Shown here: piece after piece, positions 8,027 to 15,943 of the stretch
Position numbering within the stretch: the stretch's first letter is position 1
Layout: each line of letters starts with the position of its first letter
Assembly (NCBI RefSeq): GCF_000372745.1
Contig: NZ_KB889664.1
Location: forward strand, 124,001 to 188,000
Source of the DNA: Embleya scabrispora DSM 41855
GTDB lineage: Bacteria > Actinomycetota > Actinomycetes > Streptomycetales > Streptomycetaceae
DNA length: 64,000 nt
Reading direction: 5' to 3'
The notes under the pieces: model-generated
Database searches by the model: none
What the model saw: the letters and a program-made list of their open reading frames with translations, nothing else
What the model was told of the DNA's origin: nothing
Translations under genes and position numbers: made by a program

Positions 8027-9037
8027 GTGGGCGATATGACGAAGGATGTTTGGAACACCCCTGCCGACGACGGGGCGTATGACGTGGTCGTCGTGGGCGC
8101 GGGAGCGGCGGGACTGAGCGCCGCGCTGGTATTGGGTCGGGCCCGACGCCGGGTCGCGGTCGTGGACGGCGGCGAGGCACGCAACGCCGTCGCCGCGCAC
8201 ATGCATGGCTTCCTGTCCCGGGACGGCGTGGCCGCGGCCGACCTGCTCGCCGTGGGCCGGGCCGAGGTCGCCGGATACGGGGTGGACCTGTTCGAGAGCC
8301 GGGTGGATCAGATCGACCCCGGTTTCCTGGTGCGGCTGGACGGCGGCGCGACTCTCAGGGCCCGCCGGATCGTGGTGGCCACCGGACTGCGCGACGAACT
8401 GCCCGCGATACCGGGCGTGCGCGAACGGTGGGGCACCGACGTGCTGTTCTGCCCCTACTGCCACGCGTACGAGGTACGCGACCGACCCATCGGTGTGCTG
8501 GGCACTCACCCGCGCGCGGTGCAGCACGCACTCCTGCTGCGCCAGTGGTCGCACGACGTCGTCTACTTCGCACACGACCGGGACCTCGACGCGCGGGAGC
8601 GCCGGCAACTGGCGGCCCGCGGCATCACCGTCGCCGAAGGAACGATCAAGCGCCTGGTGACGGAAGACGACCGGCTGCGCGGCGTCGAGTTGGTCGAGGG
8701 CCACGTCTTCCCGCGCAGTGCGGTCTTCGTCTTCCCGGACATGGTGCCCCACGACACGCTGCTCACCGACCTGGGTTGCGGGCGGGACGATGACGGCTGG
8801 GTGAACACCGACGCCACGGGCCGGACGGGTGTGTCCGGGGTGTGGGCGGTCGGCAATGTGACCGACCCGAGGGCGCTGGTGATCACCGCCGCAGGGCAGG
8901 GCGCGGCGGCGGCGTTCGCCCTCGACCACGATCTCGTCGCGGAGGACGTCGAGCGGGCGATGCGGAACCACGTCCCGTCGGCGCAGGCGTCCCGGCACGC
9001 CCCACGATCGGTACCGCAGCCGGTTTCCTCGGACTGA
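8027..9037 (+). CDS. FAD/NAD(P)-dependent disulfide oxidoreductase (thioredoxin reductase-like)
   Basis: A 336-residue flavoprotein of the thioredoxin-reductase fold. The N-terminal FAD-binding Rossmann motif VVVGAGAAGLSAALVLGRA (GxGxxG at 24-29) is followed by the redox-active pair in FCPYCHAYE (Cys142, Cys145), then IGVLGTHPRA, and the C-terminal FAD motif GVWAVGNVTDP. CPYC with the following HxYE is the pattern of actinobacterial TrxB-like proteins and of disulfide-forming enzymes related to GliT. The GTG at 8027 is chosen because GGAGG lies eight bases upstream; ATG 8036 is an alternative. A thioredoxin gene follows 270 bases downstream, so the two may form a redox couple. Confidence 0.82.
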   Translation: MGDMTKDVWNTPADDGAYDVVVVGAGAAGLSAALVLGRARRRVAVVDGGEARNAVAAHMHGFLSRDGVAAADLLAVGRAEVAGYGVDLFESRVDQIDPGFLVRLDGGATLRARRIVVATGLRDELPAIPGVRERWGTDVLFCPYCHAYEVRDRPIGVLGTHPRAVQHALLLRQWSHDVVYFAHDRDLDARERRQLAARGITVAEGTIKRLVTEDDRLRGVELVEGHVFPRSAVFVFPDMVPHDTLLTDLGCGRDDDGWVNTDATGRTGVSGVWAVGNVTDPRALVITAAGQGAAAAFALDHDLVAEDVERAMRNHVPSAQASRHAPRSVPQPVSSD

Positions 9038-9303
9038 TTCCGCGACCGCCGCGCCGACCGTCTCCCGACGCAGGTCCGACCGGATCGCTCGGGAATGGCG
9101 CCACACCCGAACAGGTACTCGCGCCCGCGCACTTGGCCACACTGAGGGGCCCGCCCACTCGAATGCGCCGGTCGGCCCCCGCACTTGAACACACCTGAGC
9201 GCCCGTGCACCCGAACACAGCGACGCGCCATCGCGGTTGGACAGCCCGACGCGCCCGCGCACGACGCGCCCGCACGTCACCCACGAACAAGGAGAATCCC
9301 ACC

Positions 9304-9645
9304 ATGGCAGCGAAGTCCACCCGTTCCGTGGACAGCGTCACCGAACGCACGTTCCCCGAACGCGTGTTGCAGGCGACACGGCCCGTCCTGATCCAGTTCT
9401 GGGCCGAGTGGTGCGGGCCGTGCATCAGGGTCACCCCCATCGTCGAGCAGTTGGCCGCCGAGCACGCGGGCGTCCTGGACGTCGTCAAGATCAACGTCGA
9501 CGAGGAGCACGCACTGGCGACACAACACGGCATCTCCTCGATCCCCGCGTTCGTGGTCTACGCCGACGGCGCACCCGCGAAGTCGTGGACGGGCGCCGCC
9601 CCGAAGCCCGTGCTGGAACGACACCTCGGAGACTTCCTCCGCTGA
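9304..9645 (+). CDS. trxA: Thioredoxin
   Basis: A 113-residue cytoplasmic thioredoxin with the canonical active site WCGPC (36-40) after FWAE, and the cis-proline region ISSIPAFVVY. The ATG at 9304 follows AAGGAG at good spacing. It probably accepts electrons from the FAD reductase upstream (8027-9037) and reduces protein disulfides. The 266-base gap between the two contains no gene. A strong hairpin at 9698-9731 ends the transcript. Confidence 0.9.
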   Translation: MAAKSTRSVDSVTERTFPERVLQATRPVLIQFWAEWCGPCIRVTPIVEQLAAEHAGVLDVVKINVDEEHALATQHGISSIPAFVVYADGAPAKSWTGAAPKPVLERHLGDFLR

Positions 9646-9697
9646 GCCCCCGGCCAGGCGGGCAGCACACCCGCGCGGCCGAGGTCGGCACCCGGTA

Positions 9698-9731
9698 CCG
9701 CCGGGACCCGCCCGGCGGCGGGTCCCGGCGG
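9698..9731 (+). terminator. Strong hairpin terminator after thioredoxin
   Basis: A perfect 15-bp stem (9698-9712 with 9717-9731) closes on a CGGC tetraloop 50 bases after the thioredoxin stop codon. There is no T-run, as usual in high-GC terminators. Confidence 0.7.
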
Positions 9732-10146
9732 CGGGCACTACTGCTTCGCCGCGTCTATCAGGGGTTGCCCTCGTCCGCAGGCCCGGGTTCCCGGCCGCGG
9801 ACCTGCCGTCCGCCGTCCCGCCGGTCGTCGTCGCGCCCGTCGTTGTTCGCCATTGATCGATGCTAATCGAGGGCATCGAAACGCTCGGGGCGTTCCTCCG
9901 ATGCCCGGTGGGCCGAGCCTCGGTCGTGGTGTGCGGCGCGCGGGTCCTTGCGCAGGATTCTTCCCGCCCGGCGTGCTGCGGCCGTGCGCGGGCAGGGCCA
10001 CCTCGTTGCCGGTCTCGGGACGCGTCACCCGGACCGGACGGCCCGCCCGACCCGGCCGCACGGGCCGGCGCGGGTGTGTCCGGCGTGGGCCCTGTTCGGC
10101 TCACGGTGCCGGTGGGTGCCGCCCGGGGGCGGGCGGCATCGCGGCG
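9732..10146. other. Gene-free stretch with one inverted repeat
   Basis: No convincing gene lies between the thioredoxin terminator and the TetR gene stop. The repeat TCGATGC-N9-GCATCGA at 9857-9879 could be an operator but has no gene positioned to use it. A 31-codon minus-strand ORF starting at 9853 lacks a ribosome binding site and is not called. Confidence 0.4.
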
Positions 10147-10737
10147 TCAGTTCGTGGTGCCGGGGAACGGGGCGACGATGCGCTCCACCGCCCGGATGAC
10201 GAGTTCGTCGCGCTCGGCGTCGGTGAACACGCCCGGCAGCGTGAGTTGTTCGACGACCAGCCAGTTCATGGCCAGGTACATCAGCAGGACGGCGGTCGCG
10301 CCGCCGGGCAGGCCCGCGGCCTCGTGCCGGGTGACGTTCTCGTCGATGTCGGCACGGACCCGCTCGGTGAGCAGGGCGCGCAGCTCCGGCCGTCGGGTGG
10401 CCTCCAACCGAAGCTCCAGCAGCGCCAGATGCCCGGATGGGAAAGCGGTGATCCTACCGAGGCTCTCCCGCAACATCGCACCGTACGACGCGGCGTCCCG
10501 CGCCTGATCGAACATCTCGGCGAGTGCGCCCTCTTCCGGCCTGAGCCGCTCGTAGACCCGGGCGCCGGCCTGGACGAGCAGTTCGTCGCGGTTGCGGAAG
10601 TAGTTGGACGCGGTGCCGATGGGCACCCCCGCCTCCTTGTCCACGGCGCGCTGGGTCAGGCCGCGCGCCCCCTCGCGGGCGAGCACCTCGATGGCGCCGT
10701 CGAGCAGCGCGGCCCGACGGGCCGGGTTCTGACGCAT
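10147..10737 (-). CDS. TetR-family transcriptional regulator
   Basis: A 196-residue repressor-type protein. The N-terminal three-helix DNA-binding domain reads ALLDGAIEVLAREGARGLTQRAVDKEAGVPIGTASNYFRNRDELLVQAG; the C-terminal domain is helical and variable. The ATG at 10737 (MRQNPARR) has GAGGAGGGGG upstream; an earlier ATG in frame would lie within the operator region. Just upstream is a dense array of TGAAGTGG-type half sites (10761-10840), very likely its own operator. No divergent gene uses the other side of that array. Confidence 0.88.
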   Translation of the reverse strand: MRQNPARRAALLDGAIEVLAREGARGLTQRAVDKEAGVPIGTASNYFRNRDELLVQAGARVYERLRPEEGALAEMFDQARDAASYGAMLRESLGRITAFPSGHLALLELRLEATRRPELRALLTERVRADIDENVTRHEAAGLPGGATAVLLMYLAMNWLVVEQLTLPGVFTDAERDELVIRAVERIVAPFPGTTN

Positions 10738-10760
10738 CTCGCACACCCCCTCCTCGCTCT

Positions 10761-10840
10761 GAAGTACATCGAGAGTGAACCACTTCATCTGAAGCACGTC
10801 AATTGAAGTGGATCAATCGGAGTACGTCAGATGAAGTGGT
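10761..10840. promoter_or_regulatory. TetR operator array (CCACTTCA/TGAAGTGG half sites)
   Basis: A perfect 14-bp inverted repeat (ACCACTTCATCTGA at 10779-10792, TCAGATGAAGTGGT at 10827-10840) encloses a third copy, GAAGTGG at 10804-10810. GAAGTAC at 10761 is a weaker copy. The spread over 80 bases suggests two or more dimers binding before the TetR gene. Confidence 0.6.
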
Positions 10841-10948
10841 CGGCAGAGTGTGGGAATTTCGGCAACCACCCGCCCGCACGGCTTCGGGCGCCATGATCCG
10901 GAATCTCAGTCGCTTCGGTCGCTGCTCACCACGTCGAACGGCGCGGAT

Positions 10949-11551
10949 TCAGGCCGCGACGCCTCGGCGCGTCGCGGTCCGCGGTCGGCTGCCGCCCTGT
11001 AGTGCCGCGCGGAGCGTCGGGGCCAGGATCCGGCGCACCTCGACCGCCGAGAGGCGCGTGGACGCGGGCAGCGGTTGCAGGTACCGCGTGAAGATCAGTC
11101 CGCCGATCACGGTGACCACGGCGGTCGCCCGCTCGGTCGCGTCCGTACCGCCGAGATATTCAGCAATCTGCGGCAACACCTCCCCGTCGAGGTACTCCCG
11201 CAGCACGCCCATGACGTCCTCGTCCTGCAGCGCTTCGCGGTTGACCACCGTCGCGTCCCACAAGTCCGTGACGGCCCGCAGGATCCGGTCGGCGACGCCC
11301 GCCGGGTCACCGTGCAGCGCCTGGGCAAGTCCGAGTGACCGGGCGCACTCCAGCTCTGTGACCTCGCCGAACAGCTGCTGCTTCGACCCGAAGTGGTACT
11401 TGATCAGCGCCTGGTCCACGCCCGCCGCGGCGGCGATGGCCCGCAGGGTGGTGCGGCGGTATCCGTGTTCGAGGAACAGGCCGCGGGCGGCTTCGGCGAC
11501 GAGTGCTCTGGTCGGCGGGTTGCCCCGCGGACGGCCCCGGGTTTTATTCAT
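10949..11551 (-). CDS. TetR-family transcriptional regulator
   Basis: A 200-residue regulator. The HTH region is RALVAEAARGLFLEHGYRRTTLRAIAAAAGVDQALIKYHFGSKQQLF, and the N-terminus MNKTRGRPRGNPP is the usual basic arm. It is divergent from the NmrA-like oxidoreductase/PPOX pair (11639-12726), with only 87 bases between starts, so it probably represses that pair and itself. TTCA-N7-TGAA, close to and overlapping the start codon, is a possible operator. The C-terminal ligand pocket gives no hint of the effector. Confidence 0.87.
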   Translation of the reverse strand: MNKTRGRPRGNPPTRALVAEAARGLFLEHGYRRTTLRAIAAAAGVDQALIKYHFGSKQQLFGEVTELECARSLGLAQALHGDPAGVADRILRAVTDLWDATVVNREALQDEDVMGVLREYLDGEVLPQIAEYLGGTDATERATAVVTVIGGLIFTRYLQPLPASTRLSAVEVRRILAPTLRAALQGGSRPRTATRRGVAA

Positions 11552-11638
11552 CGTCTTTGAATACCACGCTCTCGCATCGGCAGAGTCCTCGTTGTCGAGC
11601 CCCGCCGAACGTCCGGGGCAGGAACAAGGAGCGAACTC

Positions 11639-12343
11639 ATGCGCATCACCGTCTTCGGAGCCACCGGACCGACCGGCCGCCGGCTCACCGACCAGGCCCT
11701 CGCCGCGGGACACCGGGTCACCGCGGTCTCCCGCCGCGTGGACGCCCTGCCTCTTCGCGCCGGGCTCACCGTCGCCGCCGTGGACGTGGCCGACACGGCC
11801 GCCGTCGCGGCGGCGGTCGCGGGCAGCGACGCGGTCGTCTCGGCGCTGGGCGTGCCGCCGACCCGGGAGCGGGTCACCGTCTACTCGGACGGAGTGCGGA
11901 ACATCCTCGCGGGGATGGAACAGCACGGCGTCAAGCGCCTCGTGGCCGTCAGTTCCAGCGTGGCGGACCCGAACTGGCGGCCCACCGGCGAGCACTTCTT
12001 CAACCTCGTCATGGACCCCCTGGTCAACCGCAAGGTGGCGAGGACCGCGCACGACGACATGCGCCGCATGGAAGCACTCATGCGGGAGAGCGGCCTGGAC
12101 TGGACCGTCGTCCGGCCGGGTGGCCTGTTCGAACACCCGGAAGTGACGGACTACGAACTCGGCGAACACAGCGTCGACGGGCTCTACACCGCGCGGACCG
12201 ACCTCGCCGCCGCCATGCTGAGCGAATTGGAAGACCGCCGGTTCGTCCGGAAGGCCATGGGAGTCGCGACCCGGGACGTCGAGATGAGCATCCCGAAGCT
12301 GATCCGGCAGCAGGTCAAGGCCCGGAAGGCGGCGGGCAAGTGA
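11639..12343 (+). CDS. NAD(P)-binding NmrA/SDR-type oxidoreductase
   Basis: A 234-residue atypical short-chain dehydrogenase. The N-terminal Rossmann motif VFGATGPTGRRL (GxxGxxG at 7-13) is followed by AVDVAD and VVSALG, then VKRLVAVSSS and WTVVRPGGL, a typical arrangement of NAD(P)H-binding NmrA-like proteins. The catalytic Tyr-x-x-x-Lys of classical SDRs is not evident. AAGGAG lies eight bases before the ATG. The stop overlaps the GTG of the next gene (GTGA), so the two are translated together. The substrate is unknown; divergence from a TetR gene suggests induction by a small molecule. Confidence 0.83.
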   Translation: MRITVFGATGPTGRRLTDQALAAGHRVTAVSRRVDALPLRAGLTVAAVDVADTAAVAAAVAGSDAVVSALGVPPTRERVTVYSDGVRNILAGMEQHGVKRLVAVSSSVADPNWRPTGEHFFNLVMDPLVNRKVARTAHDDMRRMEALMRESGLDWTVVRPGGLFEHPEVTDYELGEHSVDGLYTARTDLAAAMLSELEDRRFVRKAMGVATRDVEMSIPKLIRQQVKARKAAGK

Positions 12344-12726
12344 AGCCGCTCAAGCCGTCCGCCGAGGCCCTGTTGGCGCTGCCGAGCGTCGGGACGCTCA
12401 GCACGGTCCGTCCCGACGGCTCACCGCACGTCGTCACCGTCCGCTTCACCTGGGACGCCGACGCCGAACTGGCCCGCGTCCTGACCATCGACACGACGCG
12501 CAAAGCACACAACCTGCTCGCCGCCCCGGGCAGCCGGGCCGCGATCTGCCAACCGGAGGGCGCCCGATGGATCACTCTCGAGGGCACGGCCACACTGTCC
12601 GCCGACCCGCACCGCGTCCACGAGGGTGTCCGCCGGTACCTCGCTCGCTACGGATCACCACCGCCGGCCCCGCCGGGGCGGGTGGTCGTCGAGATCGCCG
12701 TGGACCGGGTTCTGGGGATCCATTGA
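12340..12726 (+). CDS. PPOX-class flavin/F420-dependent enzyme
   Basis: A 128-residue split-barrel protein of the pyridoxamine-5'-phosphate-oxidase-like class. Typical sequence is LLALPSVGTLSTVRPDGSPHVVTVRFTWD near the N-terminus, then DTTRKAHNLLAAPGSRAAICQPEGARWITLEGTATL. In actinomycetes this class often uses F420 or FMN for redox chemistry on small molecules. The GTG start overlaps the stop of the upstream oxidoreductase, so the pair is an operon. Confidence 0.82.
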   Translation: MKPLKPSAEALLALPSVGTLSTVRPDGSPHVVTVRFTWDADAELARVLTIDTTRKAHNLLAAPGSRAAICQPEGARWITLEGTATLSADPHRVHEGVRRYLARYGSPPPAPPGRVVVEIAVDRVLGIH

Positions 12727-12899
12727 GCCGCCGTCCGGAGCACACGACCCGGTTCGGCGCCGGCTCGCGCCGCTCCCGGGCACACGACCGTACGGACGCC
12801 GGCTTCCCGCGGTCGGTGCCGAAACGCCGCAGGGGGTGATGTCGGGCAGGCATCGACGTCTCGGCCTGCTCTCCTTGCCCCGGCCGGTCACGGACGGAC

Positions 12900-13196
12900 T
12901 CAGCGTCGGACGAGGAGTTGCAGCAGGTCGGCCAGGGGCGCCAGGACGTCGAGCGTGGCGTCTCCCGTCCGGCGACGGCGGCGCACGGGCTCCGCCGTCG
13001 CGTCGTCGGCGTCCGGCGGGGTGACGTCCTCGCCCGCGGGCCGGGGGGTGCCGGCGGGGTCGGCCGGAGTGGGCCGTCCGCCGGCCCGGTCGGTCGACCG
13101 CACGGTTGCGACCAGTGCGATCACGGCGCGCACCAGGATCACCGAGAGCACTGCCAGGTGCGGGACTTCGGACAGGTTCAACGCCATCGTGTTCAT
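12900..13196 (-). CDS. Small single-span membrane protein, hypothetical
   Basis: A 98-residue protein with one hydrophobic helix near the N-terminus (about 11-32: VPHLAVLSVILVRAVIALVATV). A Pro/Asp-rich linker follows, then a basic RRRRR patch and a short amphipathic C-terminal helix (LDVLAPLADLLQLLVRR). GAGGCGAGGG precedes the ATG. No family recognised; it stands alone between the PPOX gene and the HTH-TPR gene. Confidence 0.6.
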   Translation of the reverse strand: MNTMALNLSEVPHLAVLSVILVRAVIALVATVRSTDRAGGRPTPADPAGTPRPAGEDVTPPDADDATAEPVRRRRRTGDATLDVLAPLADLLQLLVRR

Positions 13197-13418
13197 CGGA
13201 CCCTCGCCTCTTGATCCCTCCCGGGCACCTCGTCCCGGCTAGGCTTCGAGTACAGCCCGGTCCGGGGCCGGGAGTTCGGATCCAATACGTGATCCGGACG
13301 AAAAAGACATCCACGGTGCGGTGTTCGGGTGTCCAAGCCTGGCGGTCACGTGTCTTGTCCAGGTGTCCAGGACAACTGCGGTCGCGGACCCGACGCGCAG
13401 TGCGCGAGGGGGTGGGGC

Positions 13419-15587
13419 GTGTCCGAGGCGAGGATGCCGCAATCGTGGACGGAGTTCCGCGCGTCGTTGCGCCGGCTGCGGGCCATGGCGGGCGACCCGA
13501 CGTTTCGATCCCTGGCCGAATCCTCCGAGCGGTCTGCCGGGAACCCGTCGGCGCCGATGCGGCCCTTCTCGCACAGCACGGCCCAGAACTACATGGACAA
13601 TCGCAACACTCCGGTGGGTACCCAGTGGGACCCGGTGCGGTCGGTCCTGATCTGCCTCCTGCGGCATGCCCGCGAGGGCGAACTGCCGGTGGAACCACCA
13701 CTCGACGACCTGGTGTGGTGGGAACGCGGCTGGCAGTCGCTCGTCGACGGTTCCGCGCCGCGAGGACGATCGCCGCGACGGCCGGACGCGCCGGTTCCCG
13801 CCGAGCCGTTCGGTGCGTGGGACCGGACCCCACCCGACGGTTCGTTGCTCGGAGTGCCCTGGGCGGAATCGGGCTTCGGCCCGACGGGCGAACTGGAGCA
13901 CCTGGGCAAGCTGTTCGTGATCATCGGCTTGGCGGAGGAGGTCGGCGCACCACAACTCGCCTGCACGAGCGCCGAACTCCTCGAACGGCGGGCACGCGCC
14001 GAACTGGGCCCGAACCATCCGACGAGCCTGGCCGCCCGCTACGCGGTGGCACTGTTCGCCCGACACGTGCGCGCACCGGCCGCAGCCCTGCACCTGACCG
14101 GCAAGGTCCTCGACGACTGTGTCCGGGCACTCGGCGAAGAGCACCCGCTGACCCGTCGAGCCGGCCTGCTCCGCGCGGAACTCACCTGGCGCTGCGGCTG
14201 GTTGCAGGACGCCCGAGCCGAGTACGCCCGGCTGATCCGCACCGACACCGCCCGGCACGGCCCCCGGGACCGCATCGTGCTGTCCGCGCGGCGCGGCGGT
14301 GCCATGGTCGCCAGGGCGCGCGGCGACTGGTTCTCCGCCCGCGACATGCTGGCCGACCTGGTGCCCGATTTCCGGGCCGTGTTCGGTACGGATGACGCCG
14401 CGACCCTCGAGACCGAGGGGGCGTACGCGCTGGCCGTCGGGGACACCGGCGAGATACGGTCGGCCCGCGAGTCGCTCGTGGAACTCGTCGAGCGGGCCAC
14501 CCGGGGCATGCGCCCGGATCATCCCACCGTGTTGGGCCTGCGGCGCTCGCTCGCCGCACTCACCTGGGCTGCCGGCGACCAGGCCGAGGCGGTCCGACTC
14601 GCGGAGGCGGTCGCGGCGGACGGCGCGCGGGCCCTGGGCGCCGAGCATCCGGGCACCCTGGAAAGCCTGCACCTGCTCGCGGTCCTGTGCACGGACACCG
14701 AACCGGAGCAGGCCAGACGCCTGTTCCTGGACGTCGCCGAAGCCCGCGAACACAACCTGGGCCGGGACCACCCCGACACGCTCGGCGCCCGGCACGGCCT
14801 CGCCCTGGTCCTCAATTGGCTCGAAGGGCCCGCGCCGGCACTGCGGCTGCTCGACGAGGTACTCGAACGGCAGCGCCGGGTGCTGGGATCCGACCACCCG
14901 TCGACCCTGGGCACCCGACACAACCGCTGTCTGATGATCCACGAGCTGGGCGACGTGGAGGCCGCCGCGGCGGCGCTGGAGCGGGTGCACGAGGATCGCG
15001 AACGTGTGCTCGGCGCCGAACACCCCTCCACGCTCGCGACCCTGCACCGGCTGGCCCTGTCGAGTTGGCAGTCCGAGGGCCCGGAGGCGGCGCGCGCCCG
15101 GCTGGAGGACGTATTGGTGCGGCAGGAGCGCGCGTTCGAACGCGATCACCCCACCGCGCTGGAGACCTGGCATGCCCTGGCGATGGTCGTCCGGGCGCTG
15201 GAGGGCCCCTCGGCCGCGCTGCCCATCCTGGCCCGGGTGCTCGATCGCCAGCGCGCCACGCTGGGCTCCGATCACCGGGCGACCCTGCGGACCCTGCACA
15301 ACCTGGCGGTCGTCACGGACGAGTCACCCGATCCGCGCGCGTCCCTGCCGCTGTACGAGGAAGTGCTCCGTCGACAGCAGGGGTTGCTCGGCGCCGGCCA
15401 CCCGGACACCCTGCGCACCGCGTTGAACCTGGCCCTCGCGACCGCGGGCGCGCACGGGCTCGCCGCCGCCCGCACCCGGTTCGGCGAGGTGCTCGAACTG
15501 CACCGGATCCACCTGGGCGCATCAGACCCGGGCACGCTGCACGCACAACGTGTCTTCGTCGAGCGCTATGGCAGCGAGTCCGCCTGA
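13419..15587 (+). CDS. HTH-TPR regulatory protein upstream of the Fxs locus
   Basis: A 722-residue protein. The N-terminus (MPQSWTEFRASLRRL... to about residue 90) resembles the XRE-like HTH segment that opens many Streptomyces TPR/NB-ARC proteins. From about residue 150 the chain is helical repeats. At least seven TPR-like units are spaced exactly 42 residues apart, each carrying a (D/E/G)HP-x-TL-x-x-x-x-x-LA signature (for example EHPGTLESLHLLA, DHPDTLGARHGLA, EHPSTLATLHRLA). No NTPase motif is present. GTG 13419 is preferred because of a G-rich ribosome binding site; ATG 13434 is an alternative. It ends 103 bases before the Fxs precursor on the same strand, so it may regulate or act with that system. 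Confidence 0.8.
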   Translation: MSEARMPQSWTEFRASLRRLRAMAGDPTFRSLAESSERSAGNPSAPMRPFSHSTAQNYMDNRNTPVGTQWDPVRSVLICLLRHAREGELPVEPPLDDLVWWERGWQSLVDGSAPRGRSPRRPDAPVPAEPFGAWDRTPPDGSLLGVPWAESGFGPTGELEHLGKLFVIIGLAEEVGAPQLACTSAELLERRARAELGPNHPTSLAARYAVALFARHVRAPAAALHLTGKVLDDCVRALGEEHPLTRRAGLLRAELTWRCGWLQDARAEYARLIRTDTARHGPRDRIVLSARRGGAMVARARGDWFSARDMLADLVPDFRAVFGTDDAATLETEGAYALAVGDTGEIRSARESLVELVERATRGMRPDHPTVLGLRRSLAALTWAAGDQAEAVRLAEAVAADGARALGAEHPGTLESLHLLAVLCTDTEPEQARRLFLDVAEAREHNLGRDHPDTLGARHGLALVLNWLEGPAPALRLLDEVLERQRRVLGSDHPSTLGTRHNRCLMIHELGDVEAAAAALERVHEDRERVLGAEHPSTLATLHRLALSSWQSEGPEAARARLEDVLVRQERAFERDHPTALETWHALAMVVRALEGPSAALPILARVLDRQRATLGSDHRATLRTLHNLAVVTDESPDPRASLPLYEEVLRRQQGLLGAGHPDTLRTALNLALATAGAHGLAAARTRFGEVLELHRIHLGASDPGTLHAQRVFVERYGSESA

Positions 15588-15659
15588 ACGACGTCGACAA
15601 TCGGCTAGGCTGGACAACGCAGTTCATCGACCCAGTGATTCGGCAGGGACCGACGTCGT
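15588..15659. repeat. Inverted repeat in the fxsA upstream region
   Basis: ACGACGTCG (15588-15596) and CGACGTCGT (15651-15659) are 9-bp inverted copies, each containing the self-complementary core CGACGTCG. They frame the presumed fxsA promoter and may be two operators or the arms of an RNA structure. Confidence 0.35.
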
Positions 15660-15689
15660 CGGCTGCCACGTGGACGGAGGCCTGGCCGC

Positions 15690-15902
15690 GTGTCCCCTGC
15701 CGAGGAACCGCCGATGGGCACGCATACCGAGACCGCGGCGGACGATGTGCGATCGGACGTACTCGATCTCTCCGGCCTTGCACCGGGCGATCTGGACGCA
15801 CTGCCGGACACCGCATTGGCGTCGGCACTGCGGCGGGTGTTGCGGGACGCGCTGAGCGACGAATCCGTCTTCTGCGCCTTCGATTCGGCGTTCGAGGACT
15901 GA
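15690..15902 (+). CDS. fxsA: FxSxx-COOH-type RiPP precursor peptide (FxsA)
   Basis: A 70-residue precursor. The leader has the conserved hydrophobic pattern LDLSGLAPGDLDALPDTALASALRRVL (25-51), and the C-terminus is FCAFDSAFED. Known precursors of this system end in F-x-S-x-x; here F64-D65-S66-A67-F68 fits the motif but two acidic residues (ED) follow it. The radical SAM partner is known to link the aromatic ring of Phe to the third residue of its motif, so F64-S66 is the likely cyclophane. GTG 15690 has GGAGG nine bases upstream; ATG 15714 with GAGGA is a possible shorter start. The maturase gene begins 41 bases downstream. Confidence 0.78.
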   Translation: MSPAEEPPMGTHTETAADDVRSDVLDLSGLAPGDLDALPDTALASALRRVLRDALSDESVFCAFDSAFED

Positions 15903-15943
15903 ACGATGCCCAGGCGCCCGGACTCGGGTCCCGGGGAGGCACG

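Noticed and set aside
6248..9280. Minus-strand open frame of about 1010 codons covering several plus-strand genes
   Set aside because: Only its last 104 codons (PadR) have protein-family sequence; the rest is antisense to a TetR remnant and a flavoprotein and reflects the low stop-codon rate of GC-rich DNA.
9738..9853. Minus-strand 31-codon ORF (MANNDGRDDDRR...)
   Set aside because: No ribosome binding site, biased composition and no conserved context.
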